DNA of 48,222 nucleotides, from NCBI GenBank assembly GCA_905214735.1, contig CAJMNI010000015.1, positions 1 through 48,222 of the forward strand. Reading direction: 5' to 3'. The notes under the pieces are model-generated. The model was not told where the DNA came from and made no database searches. It saw nothing but the letters and a program-made list of their open reading frames with translations. The position numbers and the translations under genes were made by a program. Position 1 is the first letter of the stretch; every line of letters starts with the position of its first letter. Positions 16,378 through 24,966 of the stretch are shown here, piece by piece. This stretch comes from an uncultured bacterium. GTDB taxonomy: Bacteria; Bacteroidota; Bacteroidia; Bacteroidales; Muribaculaceae.

Positions 16378-18015
16378 ATGCAGATCATAGCGTTTCACAT
16401 GCTCAACGACTTCAGCGGGAGTCCGAAGGTGCTCAAAGGGGTGCTCGAAGGGCTGATTGAAGCCGGCGATAATGTGGAGCTCTTCACCTCTTCAGGCGGA
16501 GTCCTCGACCGTCTTCCCGACTCTTCATGCCTTCGCCGCCACAAGGTCCGCTACAGTTTCAGCCGGCGCAATCTTCCCCTCAGTTTCCTGAAATTCATCC
16601 GCGCGAACACGGCCTATTTCTTCCGCGCCCTCGCCAAACGCCGTCGCGCAGACCGCGTGTTCTATATCAACACAATCATGCCTTTCGGGGCCGCTATCGG
16701 CGCGAAGCTCCGTGGCAACCGGGTCGTTTACCACTGCCACGAAAATGCTTACGCAAAAGGAGTCCACTACCGGATTTATTCCCGGCTGATGGAATGGCTC
16801 GCCGACGATGTGATTTGCGTTTCCAATCAGCAGGCCGCCTACCTCAACCGGCGCAAAGGGATTCATGTGGTGCCCAACAGTCTGGACCCTCAATTCTTAG
16901 CGCATCTTCATCCCGACCCCGAGGCCGCTTTCCGCAGCCGGACTCTTCTGATGGTCTGCTCTTTGCGAGGATACAAGGGGATTTCGCAATTTGTCAGGCT
17001 CGCCGAGATGATGCCCGACCTGAACTTCAGCCTCGTGATCAATGAAGAAAAAGAGGTAGTGGAGCATTTTTGCTCTAAAAAGAATTTTTCACGCATCCAC
17101 AATCTCACTGTCCACGCCCGCGCCCATGACGTAGCACGCCATTACAACAGCGCCTCACTGCTGCTCAACCTGTCGGATCCGAGAAAATGTGTAGAGACTT
17201 TCGGAATGACCGCAATCGAGGGAATGGCCGCCGCCCTTCCGGCAATTGTCCCTACTCAGGGTGGAATTGCCTCGCTCGTCGACGACGGAGTCAACGGCTA
17301 TCGCATCGATTCGGATAATATGCAGGAGATCAGCCGGAGAATCCGGGAATTGCTCTCCGACAAAGCGCTCTACAAGCGCTTTGCAGCCAATGCCCTTGCT
17401 AAATCAGCCTCCTTCTCCCGTCCAAAAGCAGTCGGTGCCATCAGAAAGATTTTAATGGCTCAACTCCTCGATAACTCCGCTTCAGCTGCCGTTTCAGATA
17501 TCGCAACCTCCGCTTCAGCTGCAAGCTCGGAAAGAAAGGGGAAAGTTATCCTGATGTGCGGGGTAAGCGGATCGGGAAAGACTTTCCTTTCTCGCAAATT
17601 TGAAAAGGAGGGTTATCGCCGGATCTCGCTCGATGAAAACATCTGGAAGCGATATGGCGACGATTTCGCCGGTTTTCCCGAAGAGAGGAGACGCGAAATC
17701 TTCATGAAAGCCTCCCTTGAGATAGAGGCGATGGTAAGCCAAGCGCTCGACAATAATGAGAAAATTGTGGTCGACAGCACTTTATGCAAACGCGCCAAAC
17801 GCGACCGCATCAGAGAAATCTGCGCTGACAGAGGAGTGATGCCCCGGTTCATCTATCTCGACGCCCCCCTCTCCTTAATCAAGCAGCGGCTCGCCGGGCG
17901 CGGAGGCACCGGCCCCAACGACCAGATAGTGCCGGAAGCCTCAGCCGAACAGTTCTACAGCAACTTCGACCGCCCCGCCCCCGAAGAGACCGACATCCAA
18001 ACCCTCCAAGAATAA
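16378..18015 (+). CDS. GT4 glycosyltransferase fused to a C-terminal P-loop kinase
   Basis: Two-domain protein of 545 residues. Residues 1 to about 365 form a GT-B glycosyltransferase: the donor-site segment EGMAAALPAIVPTQGG and the following SLVDDGVNGY are typical of GT4. A Ser/Ala-rich linker (about 368-386) contains a repeated stretch. The C-terminal domain (about 388-540) is an AAA_33-type small-molecule or polynucleotide kinase fold with Walker A GVSGSGKT (395-402), a DENIWKRYGDD lid-side segment and VVDSTLCKRAKRD. The kinase may phosphorylate a sugar or glycan-related substrate; this is inference. It is the last EPS gene, 14 bp after the DUF1972 enzyme, and is followed by a repeat-rich gap. 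Confidence 0.85.
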   Translation: MQIIAFHMLNDFSGSPKVLKGVLEGLIEAGDNVELFTSSGGVLDRLPDSSCLRRHKVRYSFSRRNLPLSFLKFIRANTAYFFRALAKRRRADRVFYINTIMPFGAAIGAKLRGNRVVYHCHENAYAKGVHYRIYSRLMEWLADDVICVSNQQAAYLNRRKGIHVVPNSLDPQFLAHLHPDPEAAFRSRTLLMVCSLRGYKGISQFVRLAEMMPDLNFSLVINEEKEVVEHFCSKKNFSRIHNLTVHARAHDVARHYNSASLLLNLSDPRKCVETFGMTAIEGMAAALPAIVPTQGGIASLVDDGVNGYRIDSDNMQEISRRIRELLSDKALYKRFAANALAKSASFSRPKAVGAIRKILMAQLLDNSASAAVSDIATSASAASSERKGKVILMCGVSGSGKTFLSRKFEKEGYRRISLDENIWKRYGDDFAGFPEERRREIFMKASLEIEAMVSQALDNNEKIVVDSTLCKRAKRDRIREICADRGVMPRFIYLDAPLSLIKQRLAGRGGTGPNDQIVPEASAEQFYSNFDRPAPEETDIQTLQE

Positions 18016-18125
18016 AAAGCAAAAAGGAAAAAGCAAAATGAAGCTTAAGGCCAAAGGCCGAAAGCGAAAGCCCGAAGAGCGAAAGCCCGGAATAAGCTTA
18101 AGGTCAAAGGCCGAAAGCCGAAAGA
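18014..18125. repeat. Degenerate heptad repeats after the EPS locus
   Basis: From the stop codon onward the sequence keeps an approximate 7-bp period: AAAAAGC, AAAAAGG, AAAAAGC, then GGCCAAA, GGCCGAA, AGCGAAA, GCCCGAA, GAGCGAA, later CGAAAGC and CGAAAGA. Within it a 24-bp segment at 18041-18064 recurs at 18094-18117 with one mismatch, and AGCGAAAGCCCG occurs at 18063 and 18078. No coding frame is credible here. Confidence 0.65.
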
Positions 18126-18144
18126 TCTGAAAGCACTTAAGGTA

Positions 18145-18163
18145 TGTGGGTTGAAAACCCACA
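18145..18163. terminator. Perfect hairpin, possible EPS-locus terminator
   Basis: TGTGGGTT pairs with AACCCACA around a 3-nt loop. No T-run follows directly. A second imperfect hairpin (18195-18212) is followed by AACAACTCTTTT and is an alternative termination point. Confidence 0.4.
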
Positions 18164-18359
18164 CTCCCCTAAAAGCCCAAGCAAGCAAAAAAAATGGCCG
18201 GAAATCCGACCATAACAACTCTTTTAATAATCTAATTGGCAACTAATTCTAAAACCTTAATTTAATATTCCAAATTCTGCAACTACAACAACTACAACCT
18301 AACGATTCTACAACAGGCAATTGATTGGCAAAACTCCAACGGAGCAATGGCTGAATGGA
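18164..18359. other. AT-rich non-coding stretch
   Basis: Part of a gene-free gap from 18016 to 18545. This piece is A-rich with short direct repeats such as AACTACAACAACTACAAC. Nothing protein-coding, tRNA-like or promoter-like stands out apart from the weak hairpin at 18195-18212. Confidence 0.5.
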
Positions 18360-18414
18360 ATTCTATCCTAATTCTAACTTGATTCTAACCTAATTAAAAC
18401 TTAATTCAAACCTT
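18360..18414. repeat. 11-bp tandem array x5 (ATTCTAACCTA-like)
   Basis: Five consecutive 11-bp units: ATTCTATCCTA, ATTCTAACTTG, ATTCTAACCTA, ATTAAAACTTA, ATTCAAACCTT. The period is exact although units diverge. It lies in the 3' flank between the EPS locus and the convergent thioredoxin gene. The remaining 18415-18545 is AT-rich with no recognisable feature. Confidence 0.75.
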
Positions 18415-18545
18415 CAATACTAACAAACCTAATTTCCATTGAGCAAAACAAAACAATCTTTTCTACCAAAAGCAAATTTATTGTCCTGTTTCCTTCTTTA
18501 TAACATCGTTTGCAATATTCTTGTTCGCAAGGATGATAATATTTT

Positions 18546-18845
18546 TCAAGCCACAGCCGACGGAATAAGCCGCGTTTCAAGAGCCACAGCCGGAATCTCG
18601 CCCGAAAAACGCCACATTTCCTCTCCGTTGCGATAAGCGACCACCGTCGGGAATTTGCTGACGCGGGCCTTTTCCGACACCTCCGGATATTTGCTGCAAT
18701 CGATCTTTCCGACTCTGACCACATTGTCAAGATCACTCTCCAGCTGACGGAACACTCTCTCCATGCGCTCGCAATGCGGGCAATTGTCGATTGAATATAG
18801 CAAAAGCGTCACAGCCGATTCAGTTTTTTTAACATCTCTTTTCAT
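18546..18845 (-). CDS. Small thioredoxin-like protein with CPHC motif
   Basis: Thioredoxin-fold protein of 99 residues. The redox motif is Cys22-Pro-His-Cys25, as in DsbA- or glutaredoxin-type proteins rather than the CGPC of thioredoxin; KFPTVV supplies the cis-proline loop. There is no signal peptide, so it should be cytosolic. I chose ATG 18845 because AAGGAG sits at ideal spacing before it, while the open frame extends 44 residues further with no thioredoxin character. It is a lone minus-strand gene between two plus-strand operons; its redox partner is unknown. Confidence 0.85.
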   Translation of the reverse strand: MKRDVKKTESAVTLLLYSIDNCPHCERMERVFRQLESDLDNVVRVGKIDCSKYPEVSEKARVSKFPTVVAYRNGEEMWRFSGEIPAVALETRLIPSAVA

Positions 18846-19060
18846 AATTTCTCCTTTCGTTTTTTTATCTGTAAACACTCCCTTCCCATCCTCTTCCTCC
18901 CTCTGAGGAGATTGATATTTTAACGAAAATCTCACTCCGAATGTTTGATAAAGCGAAAAATCGTACAATATTATCACTTATCACACAAATCATCCTGCAC
19001 CATCCCGATTCTCGGCTCCGTGTCCGCTTTGCGCCGGTCCCGTGGGCGCCCCTCTGCGGA

Positions 19061-19091
19061 TTGCTCAGGCCGAAATTTTTTTGTAATTTTG
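19061..19091 (+). promoter_or_regulatory. Promoter of the cell-envelope operon (leaderless geometry)
   Basis: TTG at 19061-19063, a 20-bp spacer and TAATTTTG at 19084-19091. ATG 19098 follows after only 6 bp, so the mRNA would begin at or within a few bases of the start codon. Confidence 0.65.
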
Positions 19092-19097
19092 CAAGCT

Positions 19098-22000
19098 ATG
19101 AAGCATCGGAATTTTTTATATCTTTTAATCGCACTGATTATCGCCGTGGCATCGATGGAAGGACTCGAAGCCTTGGCTCTTTCGGCTGCATCCCCGGCAG
19201 GTCTCGAGGCTCCCGCAGCCGCTTCCAAAAAGAAATCATCCAAGAAAAACAAGAAATCCGGAAATAAGAAGAATTCTAAAAACAAGAAGAAATCCGGCTC
19301 CAAGAAGAAAAAATCATCCCGTTCGAAAAAGAAATCGGGCAACTCCAAGAGGAAAAGCCGCGGCAAGAGCAGAAGAAACGCCGCGAAGAGCGTCTACAAG
19401 GCTCCCCCGAAGGAACAGCCACTCAACGACTCGCTCACCCTGGCAGTGAACCAGGCCGTGCTCTCCAACCTTCCCAAAGGAGTCAGCAGGCAAGGTCTGC
19501 GCATCAACAGCGTCAAGACCGACCGCTCGCGTAGAATCGCAAATGTAGGCCTCAACGAAGACTTCACTTATCTGACGGTCACAAAAAATCTGATCGACTC
19601 CATCTCGCGCACTGTCAGTGCCACTCTCCCCGACTCGATATCCAACTATCGGGTGAATCTCAACGTGGGCAACCGTTCGCTCTCCTACTATATCCGCCGC
19701 GTCGACAAGCTCCCCGAGAAATATCGCAAGAATCCTCCCTTTGTGAAGGAGGTCCACCCTATGGTGGTGGCCAACAAGGGAATGGAAAACGACATCGTGG
19801 CTCTGTGGCACTCCCACGGCCGCTACTTCAAGCCCGGCTCAGGCTCCTGGATGTGGCAGCGCCCGTCGCTCTTCCAGTCGATCGAAGACACCTACACGAT
19901 GAGCTATATCCTCCCCTTCGTCACCCCGATGCTCGAAAACGCCGGTGCCTACGTGATGCTCCCCCGCGAACGCGACACCAACGTGCATGAAGTGATCGTC
20001 GACAACGACACCAACGATGAAGGCCAGATCTTCTCCCAGCCCTATTATAAAGAGAAAAACGGCGCCAGGCAATGGGTCACCGGCGAGGGTGAAGGCTTCA
20101 TCTACGACCTCCCCGACTTCCGCGACACGGAGAACCCATTCGAGAACGGCACCTACCGCCAGACCACCACGCAGAAAGGGGGCTCTCCATCGGTGGCAGC
20201 CTGGTATGCCGACATCCCTGAAGACGGCGAATATGCAGTCTATGTCAGCTACAAGACCCTCGAGAACTCCACTCCCGACGCCCACTACACCGTCAATTAT
20301 TCCGGCGGCTCGAAAGAATTCACCGTCAACCAGACTATGGGCGGAGGTACCTGGATCTATCTCGGCACTTTCCCGCTCGAAGCCGGATACAGCGACACCG
20401 AACCGGTAGTGACGCTCACCAACATCACCGCCGGCGCCCCCGGCACGGTTGTCACCGCCGACGCCGTGAAGATCGGCGGAGGCATGGGCAATATCGCCCG
20501 TTCCAACCGACGCAGCGACATCTATTACGACCCCTCGACTCCCGACAACTCCACCGCCCAGGCTGCGGAAGAGGAGGAAAGTGAGGAGGATGAGGAAGCT
20601 GAAGATAGCGGCGACGATGATGACAGCAGCGAAGGCGACGACGAGACCTCGGGCGAAAGCGACGACATCGGCGACACCGCCGAGCAGACGCTCCAGACAT
20701 CGGCTCCCGAGCAACCCGCCCAGAAGAAGGGGCCCGCGCCGACATTCCGCACCTCGGGCTATCCCCGCTATCTCGAAGGGGCACGCTACTGGCTCCACTG
20801 GGCAGGATTCCCCGAATATGTCTATTCCCCATACCACGGACGCGACGACTATAAAGACGACTATACGAGCCGCGGCCACTGGGTGAACTATCTCGCCGGA
20901 GGCTCGCGGGTGCTTCCCGGCCGCGAAGGCCTCAACATCCCCATCGACGCCACATTCGCCCTCCATTCCGACGCCGGAAAACGCAGCGACGACTCCGTGG
21001 TCGGCACCCTCGGCATATATTTCACGCAAAACGGCTCCGACTATATCGACGGCACACCGCGAATCAACTCCCGCATGCTCTGCGACATGGTGATGCAGAG
21101 CATCACGCGCGACGTCCGCGCCGAATTCGAAACCGACTGGACACGCCGCCAGATGTGGGACAAATCTTATGTCGAGGCCCGCGTGCCCGAAGTGCCCACA
21201 ACCCTAATCGAGCTTCTCAGCCATCAGAACTTCCGCGACATGCAATATGGCCTCGACCCGACGTTCCGCTTCACAGTGAGCCGCGCAATCTACAAAGGCA
21301 TCGCCCGCTTTCTCGCCGAGCGCAAGGGTCGCGCCCTCGTGATCCAGCCCCTCCCGGTGAAGGATTTTCTTATCAAACGCTCCGGTAAAGACCGTTACCG
21401 CCTCGAATGGAAACCGACTCCCGACAGACTCGAATCGACCGCCATGCCCGACAAATATGTGATCATGGAGCGTTCGGGCGACGACCTCGGTTTCCATAAG
21501 ATCGGCGAGACAAAGAGCACTCACTTCGACATCAAGGTGACCGACCACGACATCCACTCCTTCCGCGTGATTGCAGTTAATCAGGGCGGCGCCTCCTTCC
21601 CCTCCGAGACTCTCGCGCTCCGCGAAGCTCCCGACGGCCATAAGCCTATCATGATTGTCAACGGTTTCACCAGAGTGAGCGGTCCGGGTCATTTCTCAGC
21701 CGACGGCAGAGCCGGTTTCGACTCCAAAGAGGATTTCGGAGTGCCCTATATCAAAGATAATTTCTTCACCGGATATCAGACTGAATTCCGCCGTTCCGCC
21801 GGAGAGGGTTTCGGCCGTAGCGACCAGAACTATATCAATAAGGAAATCGCAGGAAACACCTTCGACTATCCCGCGGTCCACGGCGCCTCAGCCATGAAGG
21901 CCGGTCTCGGTTTCGTGTCGGCTTCGGCGGCCGCCGTGGAGAGCGGAGCCGTGAAGCTCTCCGACTATCCTGTGGTAGACCTCATTCTCGGCAAGCAGAA

Positions 22001-22502
22001 AGCGACCGTGGTCGGCAGAGGACAAAGCGGCGTGAAATTCACGGCCTTCCCCAAAGAGCTTCAGAAACAGCTCCGGCATTACACCGACAAGGGGGGCCGG
22101 CTTCTGGTGAGCGGCGAATATGTAGCCTCCGACCTCACCAACCTCCGATCAGACGAGACCGACCGCACATTCGCCCGCGATGTGCTTGGACTCGCCGCCA
22201 CCTCAACTGAAGAAAACGCCGACGGCCGCCTCCGCGACGCCCGCACCGGCAAAACGACTCCCTATTCCAACACTCTCAACGAGCATTTCTATATCGTGGA
22301 GAGCCCTGACATACTCACCCCGGCTCCCGAGGCCGACACGACGACAATCATGACCTTCGCATCTTCGGAGAATGCCGCCGCGCAACTCACAGACCTCGGC
22401 CGGGGCAAGGTGGTCGTGATGTCGGTGCCCCTCGAGACAATCACCGACGAGGCCCAGCGCGACGCCATATTCGCCACGTTGCTCAAGAGTCTGGAAAAAT
22501 AA
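19098..22502 (+). CDS. Secreted amidase_3-like protein with golvesin-type insert and Fn3 domain
   Basis: Exported protein of 1134 residues. The signal peptide (1 to about 30) is followed by a lysine/serine tract (about 43-100, more than half Lys or Arg). Residues about 236-300 and 580-640 resemble the two halves of an N-acetylmuramoyl-L-alanine amidase (WHSHGRYFKPG, then MLPRERD, then ATFALHSDAG). Between them lie a golvesin/xanthan-lyase-like beta domain (about 307-460) and an acidic linker (about 487-530). An Fn3 domain (about 767-847) and a C-terminal domain (850-1134) follow. Likely action is on peptidoglycan stem peptides in the periplasm or at the surface. Homologues are often labelled xanthan lyase, which the amidase halves do not support. 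Zinc ligands should be checked, as they are only partly clear. Confidence 0.75.
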   Translation: MKHRNFLYLLIALIIAVASMEGLEALALSAASPAGLEAPAAASKKKSSKKNKKSGNKKNSKNKKKSGSKKKKSSRSKKKSGNSKRKSRGKSRRNAAKSVYKAPPKEQPLNDSLTLAVNQAVLSNLPKGVSRQGLRINSVKTDRSRRIANVGLNEDFTYLTVTKNLIDSISRTVSATLPDSISNYRVNLNVGNRSLSYYIRRVDKLPEKYRKNPPFVKEVHPMVVANKGMENDIVALWHSHGRYFKPGSGSWMWQRPSLFQSIEDTYTMSYILPFVTPMLENAGAYVMLPRERDTNVHEVIVDNDTNDEGQIFSQPYYKEKNGARQWVTGEGEGFIYDLPDFRDTENPFENGTYRQTTTQKGGSPSVAAWYADIPEDGEYAVYVSYKTLENSTPDAHYTVNYSGGSKEFTVNQTMGGGTWIYLGTFPLEAGYSDTEPVVTLTNITAGAPGTVVTADAVKIGGGMGNIARSNRRSDIYYDPSTPDNSTAQAAEEEESEEDEEAEDSGDDDDSSEGDDETSGESDDIGDTAEQTLQTSAPEQPAQKKGPAPTFRTSGYPRYLEGARYWLHWAGFPEYVYSPYHGRDDYKDDYTSRGHWVNYLAGGSRVLPGREGLNIPIDATFALHSDAGKRSDDSVVGTLGIYFTQNGSDYIDGTPRINSRMLCDMVMQSITRDVRAEFETDWTRRQMWDKSYVEARVPEVPTTLIELLSHQNFRDMQYGLDPTFRFTVSRAIYKGIARFLAERKGRALVIQPLPVKDFLIKRSGKDRYRLEWKPTPDRLESTAMPDKYVIMERSGDDLGFHKIGETKSTHFDIKVTDHDIHSFRVIAVNQGGASFPSETLALREAPDGHKPIMIVNGFTRVSGPGHFSADGRAGFDSKEDFGVPYIKDNFFTGYQTEFRRSAGEGFGRSDQNYINKEIAGNTFDYPAVHGASAMKAGLGFVSASAAAVESGAVKLSDYPVVDLILGKQKATVVGRGQSGVKFTAFPKELQKQLRHYTDKGGRLLVSGEYVASDLTNLRSDETDRTFARDVLGLAATSTEENADGRLRDARTGKTTPYSNTLNEHFYIVESPDILTPAPEADTTTIMTFASSENAAAQLTDLGRGKVVVMSVPLETITDEAQRDAIFATLLKSLEK

Positions 22503-22526
22503 CCTAAGGCCCGTTCTAAAAATTTT

Positions 22527-24014
22527 ATGAGCCGCAGACATCAAGAAATGGAAATAATAAAATTCACCACGGTCAACGCCCTTCGCGAGGCAATTTTCCG
22601 AACGCCTCTCGAACAGTTTGTGCTCGTGCAGCTCGACGACAAGAAGATCGAGCTCGACGAGCATTGCGTCAGCCGGCTGACAGAAGTGGCGGCCGACATC
22701 GACTCGACCCTCACATATTGCTACTTCCGCGACCGTCTTCCCGACGGTTCGCTTCGCAACCATCCGGTCAACGACTATCAGTCGGGATCGGTGCGCGACG
22801 ATTTCGATTTCGGATCGATCGTGCTTCTCAACGCAGCCGACGTGCTCGCCGCCTCCGAAGATTTCTCCGACACCGACTCGCTGATGTTCGACGGCGGCTG
22901 GTATGCCCTCCGCCTCCGCCTCGTCACTGGCCGCATGATCGCCATGGTGCAGGAATATCTCTACACCGCCGAAAAGACCGACCTTCGCAAGAGCGGCAGC
23001 AAGCAGCACGACTATGTCGACCCGCGCAACCGCAGCTATCAGCGCCAGATGGAGGAGGTGCTCACCTCCCATCTCGAAGACATCGACGGCCTTGTCGACC
23101 CGGAGCGCGAAAAGGTGGACTATGACGAGGAGGATTTCCCCGTGGAGGCCTCAGTGATCATCCCGGTGCGCAACCGCGCCCGCACGATTATGGATGCCGT
23201 CAACTCCGCCCTCTCGCAGCAGACTTCCTTCAGCTTCAACGTGATTGTGGTCGACAACGACTCAACCGACGGCACCCGCGAGCTCCTCGAGCAATGCGCT
23301 GACCCGAGGCTCGTATTGCTTAAAGCCGACTCCTCGGAGTCGCTGCAGATCGGCGGATGCTGGAACCGGGCCATCACTTCAAAAAGTTGCGGACGCTTCG
23401 CCGTGCAGCTCGACTCCGACGACATTTACGAGTCTCCCTCGACACTCTCGACCATCGTGGCCGCTTTCCGCCAGGGGAACCACGCAATGGTGATCGGAAG
23501 CTACACGCTCACCGACTTCAACGGCAATGTGATCGCTCCGGGCCTCATCGACCATAAGGAATGGACCGACTCCAATGGCCCGAACAATGCCCTGCGCATC
23601 AACGGTCTCGGCGCCCCCCGCGCCTTCTTCACCCCGATAGCGCGCCGCTTCCTCTTCCCTAACGTGAGCTACGGCGAGGACTACGCCATGGCCCTCCGCA
23701 TCAGCCGCGACTACTCGATCGGGCGTATCTATCAGTCGCTCTATCTCTGCCGCCGCTGGGAGGGAAACTCCGACGCCGACCTCTCTATCGAGAAAGTAAA
23801 CGCCAACAACGATTATAAGGACTGCATCCGCAGCATCGAACTCCTCGCCCGCGTGAAACAGAACCGAGAGAAGCACCGCGGCAACGGCCGATGGCATTAC
23901 CTCGGCGGGATAATACCGAGCGGCATGCTCGACTCTCTCTTCAACCGCGACGACGAAGAGGCGGATGACGATGATGATGACGACAACGACATCTATGACT
24001 CAGATGAGGATTAA
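22527..24014 (+). CDS. GT2 glycosyltransferase with unassigned N-terminal domain
   Basis: Protein of 495 residues. The first 200 residues are soluble and not recognised. From about 207 a GT-A domain begins (EASVIIPVRNRARTI), with VDNDSTDG and the metal-binding LDSDD. No membrane segment or signal peptide is present, so it acts in the cytoplasm. The last 20 residues are almost all Asp/Glu. It lies 24 bp after the amidase-like gene, and its end overlaps the DUF4922 gene by 20 bp, so all are co-transcribed. ATG 22527 and ATG 22548 are both possible starts. Donor and acceptor are unknown; the neighbours suggest a cell-wall sugar. Confidence 0.85.
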   Translation: MSRRHQEMEIIKFTTVNALREAIFRTPLEQFVLVQLDDKKIELDEHCVSRLTEVAADIDSTLTYCYFRDRLPDGSLRNHPVNDYQSGSVRDDFDFGSIVLLNAADVLAASEDFSDTDSLMFDGGWYALRLRLVTGRMIAMVQEYLYTAEKTDLRKSGSKQHDYVDPRNRSYQRQMEEVLTSHLEDIDGLVDPEREKVDYDEEDFPVEASVIIPVRNRARTIMDAVNSALSQQTSFSFNVIVVDNDSTDGTRELLEQCADPRLVLLKADSSESLQIGGCWNRAITSKSCGRFAVQLDSDDIYESPSTLSTIVAAFRQGNHAMVIGSYTLTDFNGNVIAPGLIDHKEWTDSNGPNNALRINGLGAPRAFFTPIARRFLFPNVSYGEDYAMALRISRDYSIGRIYQSLYLCRRWEGNSDADLSIEKVNANNDYKDCIRSIELLARVKQNREKHRGNGRWHYLGGIIPSGMLDSLFNRDDEEADDDDDDDNDIYDSDED

Positions 24015-24966
24015 TCCGCAACCTCTCTCCGACGAGATGGTTTCCGAACTGATCGAAACGCAGCTCGCCGTCTGGCCCGACGCCTGCCGCAATTTCGAAC
24101 GTCTGCGCGAATGCGCCCGCAAGAATTTCGACTTAGGAATGCTCCATGCGGCAGCCCAGCATAATCCGGCTCGCATCGTTTCCACAGGCGCGAAAGTCGA
24201 CAACGCCTCGATAGCGAAGCGTCCCTGCTTCCTTTGCGCGGCCAACAGGCCGGAGCAGCAGATCGCTTTCCAATGGATCGACGGCTGGGATCTCCTCGTC
24301 AATCCCTTCCCGATACTCCCCGTGCATTTCACCGTGGCCTACAAACGCCATGAGCCGCAAAACCGGGTACCCGCCGACATCCTCGCCATGGCGGCGCTTT
24401 CCGAGTCGCTACTCTTCTTCTTCAACGGCGCCAGAGCCGGAGCCTCCGCGCCCGATCATCTCCATCTGCAAGCGGTGCTAAGTGCTGAGCTTCCTCTCAT
24501 CCGACTCGCCGAAGAGCTGCTTCCTGCCGACCGCGACGGTATCCTCTTCTCCGACGACGAGGGACTCGAACTTCCCTTCCACTTTGCCGGAGCGGTAATC
24601 ACTCCCGATGCCGAGGGGGAACTCCGCTTCCGCAGATTGCTCAGGGTAACAGGCTATGACACCGAGGCCGGGCGTCTCGACCCCGCGCTCGTCAACACTT
24701 TCTTCTGGAAAGGAGCAGACTCGCTGGTAAGAGGCGTTGTGGTGCCCCGACGCGCCCACCGGCCTTCATGCTATTCCCTTCCCGGACCGGATAGGATGGT
24801 GATCAGCCCGGGAGCGATTGACATGACAGGCCTTATGATCGTGCCCCGCGAAGAAGACTTCGAAAGAATCGACGCCGCGACTACAGCCCGCATATATGCC
24901 GAAGTGGCTTTTGCCGACCGGATTCCGCAGCAGATAAAAGATTTCGTTAACGCCGCCCGAATATGA
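23995..24966 (+). CDS. DUF4922 protein, GalT/HIT-superfamily nucleotidyltransferase or phosphorylase-like
   Basis: Protein of 323 residues (start ATG 23995; ATG 24004 possible). Three features match the GalT branch of the HIT superfamily: a zinc-type CFLC pair (Cys78, Cys81), the strand-turn NPFPILPVH (103-111), and the catalytic pattern His155-Leu-His157-Leu-Gln159 preceded by SAPD. HxHxQ is the signature of galactose-1-phosphate uridylyltransferase, Ap4A phosphorylase and plant GDP-galactose phosphorylase, where the middle His forms a nucleotidyl-enzyme intermediate. A reaction on a nucleotide sugar or sugar-1-phosphate is therefore likely; the substrate is unknown. It overlaps the GT2 gene by 20 bp and the SpoIID-like gene by 4 bp. 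Confidence 0.8.
   Translation: MTQMRINPQPLSDEMVSELIETQLAVWPDACRNFERLRECARKNFDLGMLHAAAQHNPARIVSTGAKVDNASIAKRPCFLCAANRPEQQIAFQWIDGWDLLVNPFPILPVHFTVAYKRHEPQNRVPADILAMAALSESLLFFFNGARAGASAPDHLHLQAVLSAELPLIRLAEELLPADRDGILFSDDEGLELPFHFAGAVITPDAEGELRFRRLLRVTGYDTEAGRLDPALVNTFFWKGADSLVRGVVVPRRAHRPSCYSLPGPDRMVISPGAIDMTGLMIVPREEDFERIDAATTARIYAEVAFADRIPQQIKDFVNAARI

Noticed and set aside
18945..19097. Upstream extension of the amidase-like gene (51 extra codons)
   Set aside because: It would place the signal peptide internally and lies upstream of the promoter at 19061-19091.
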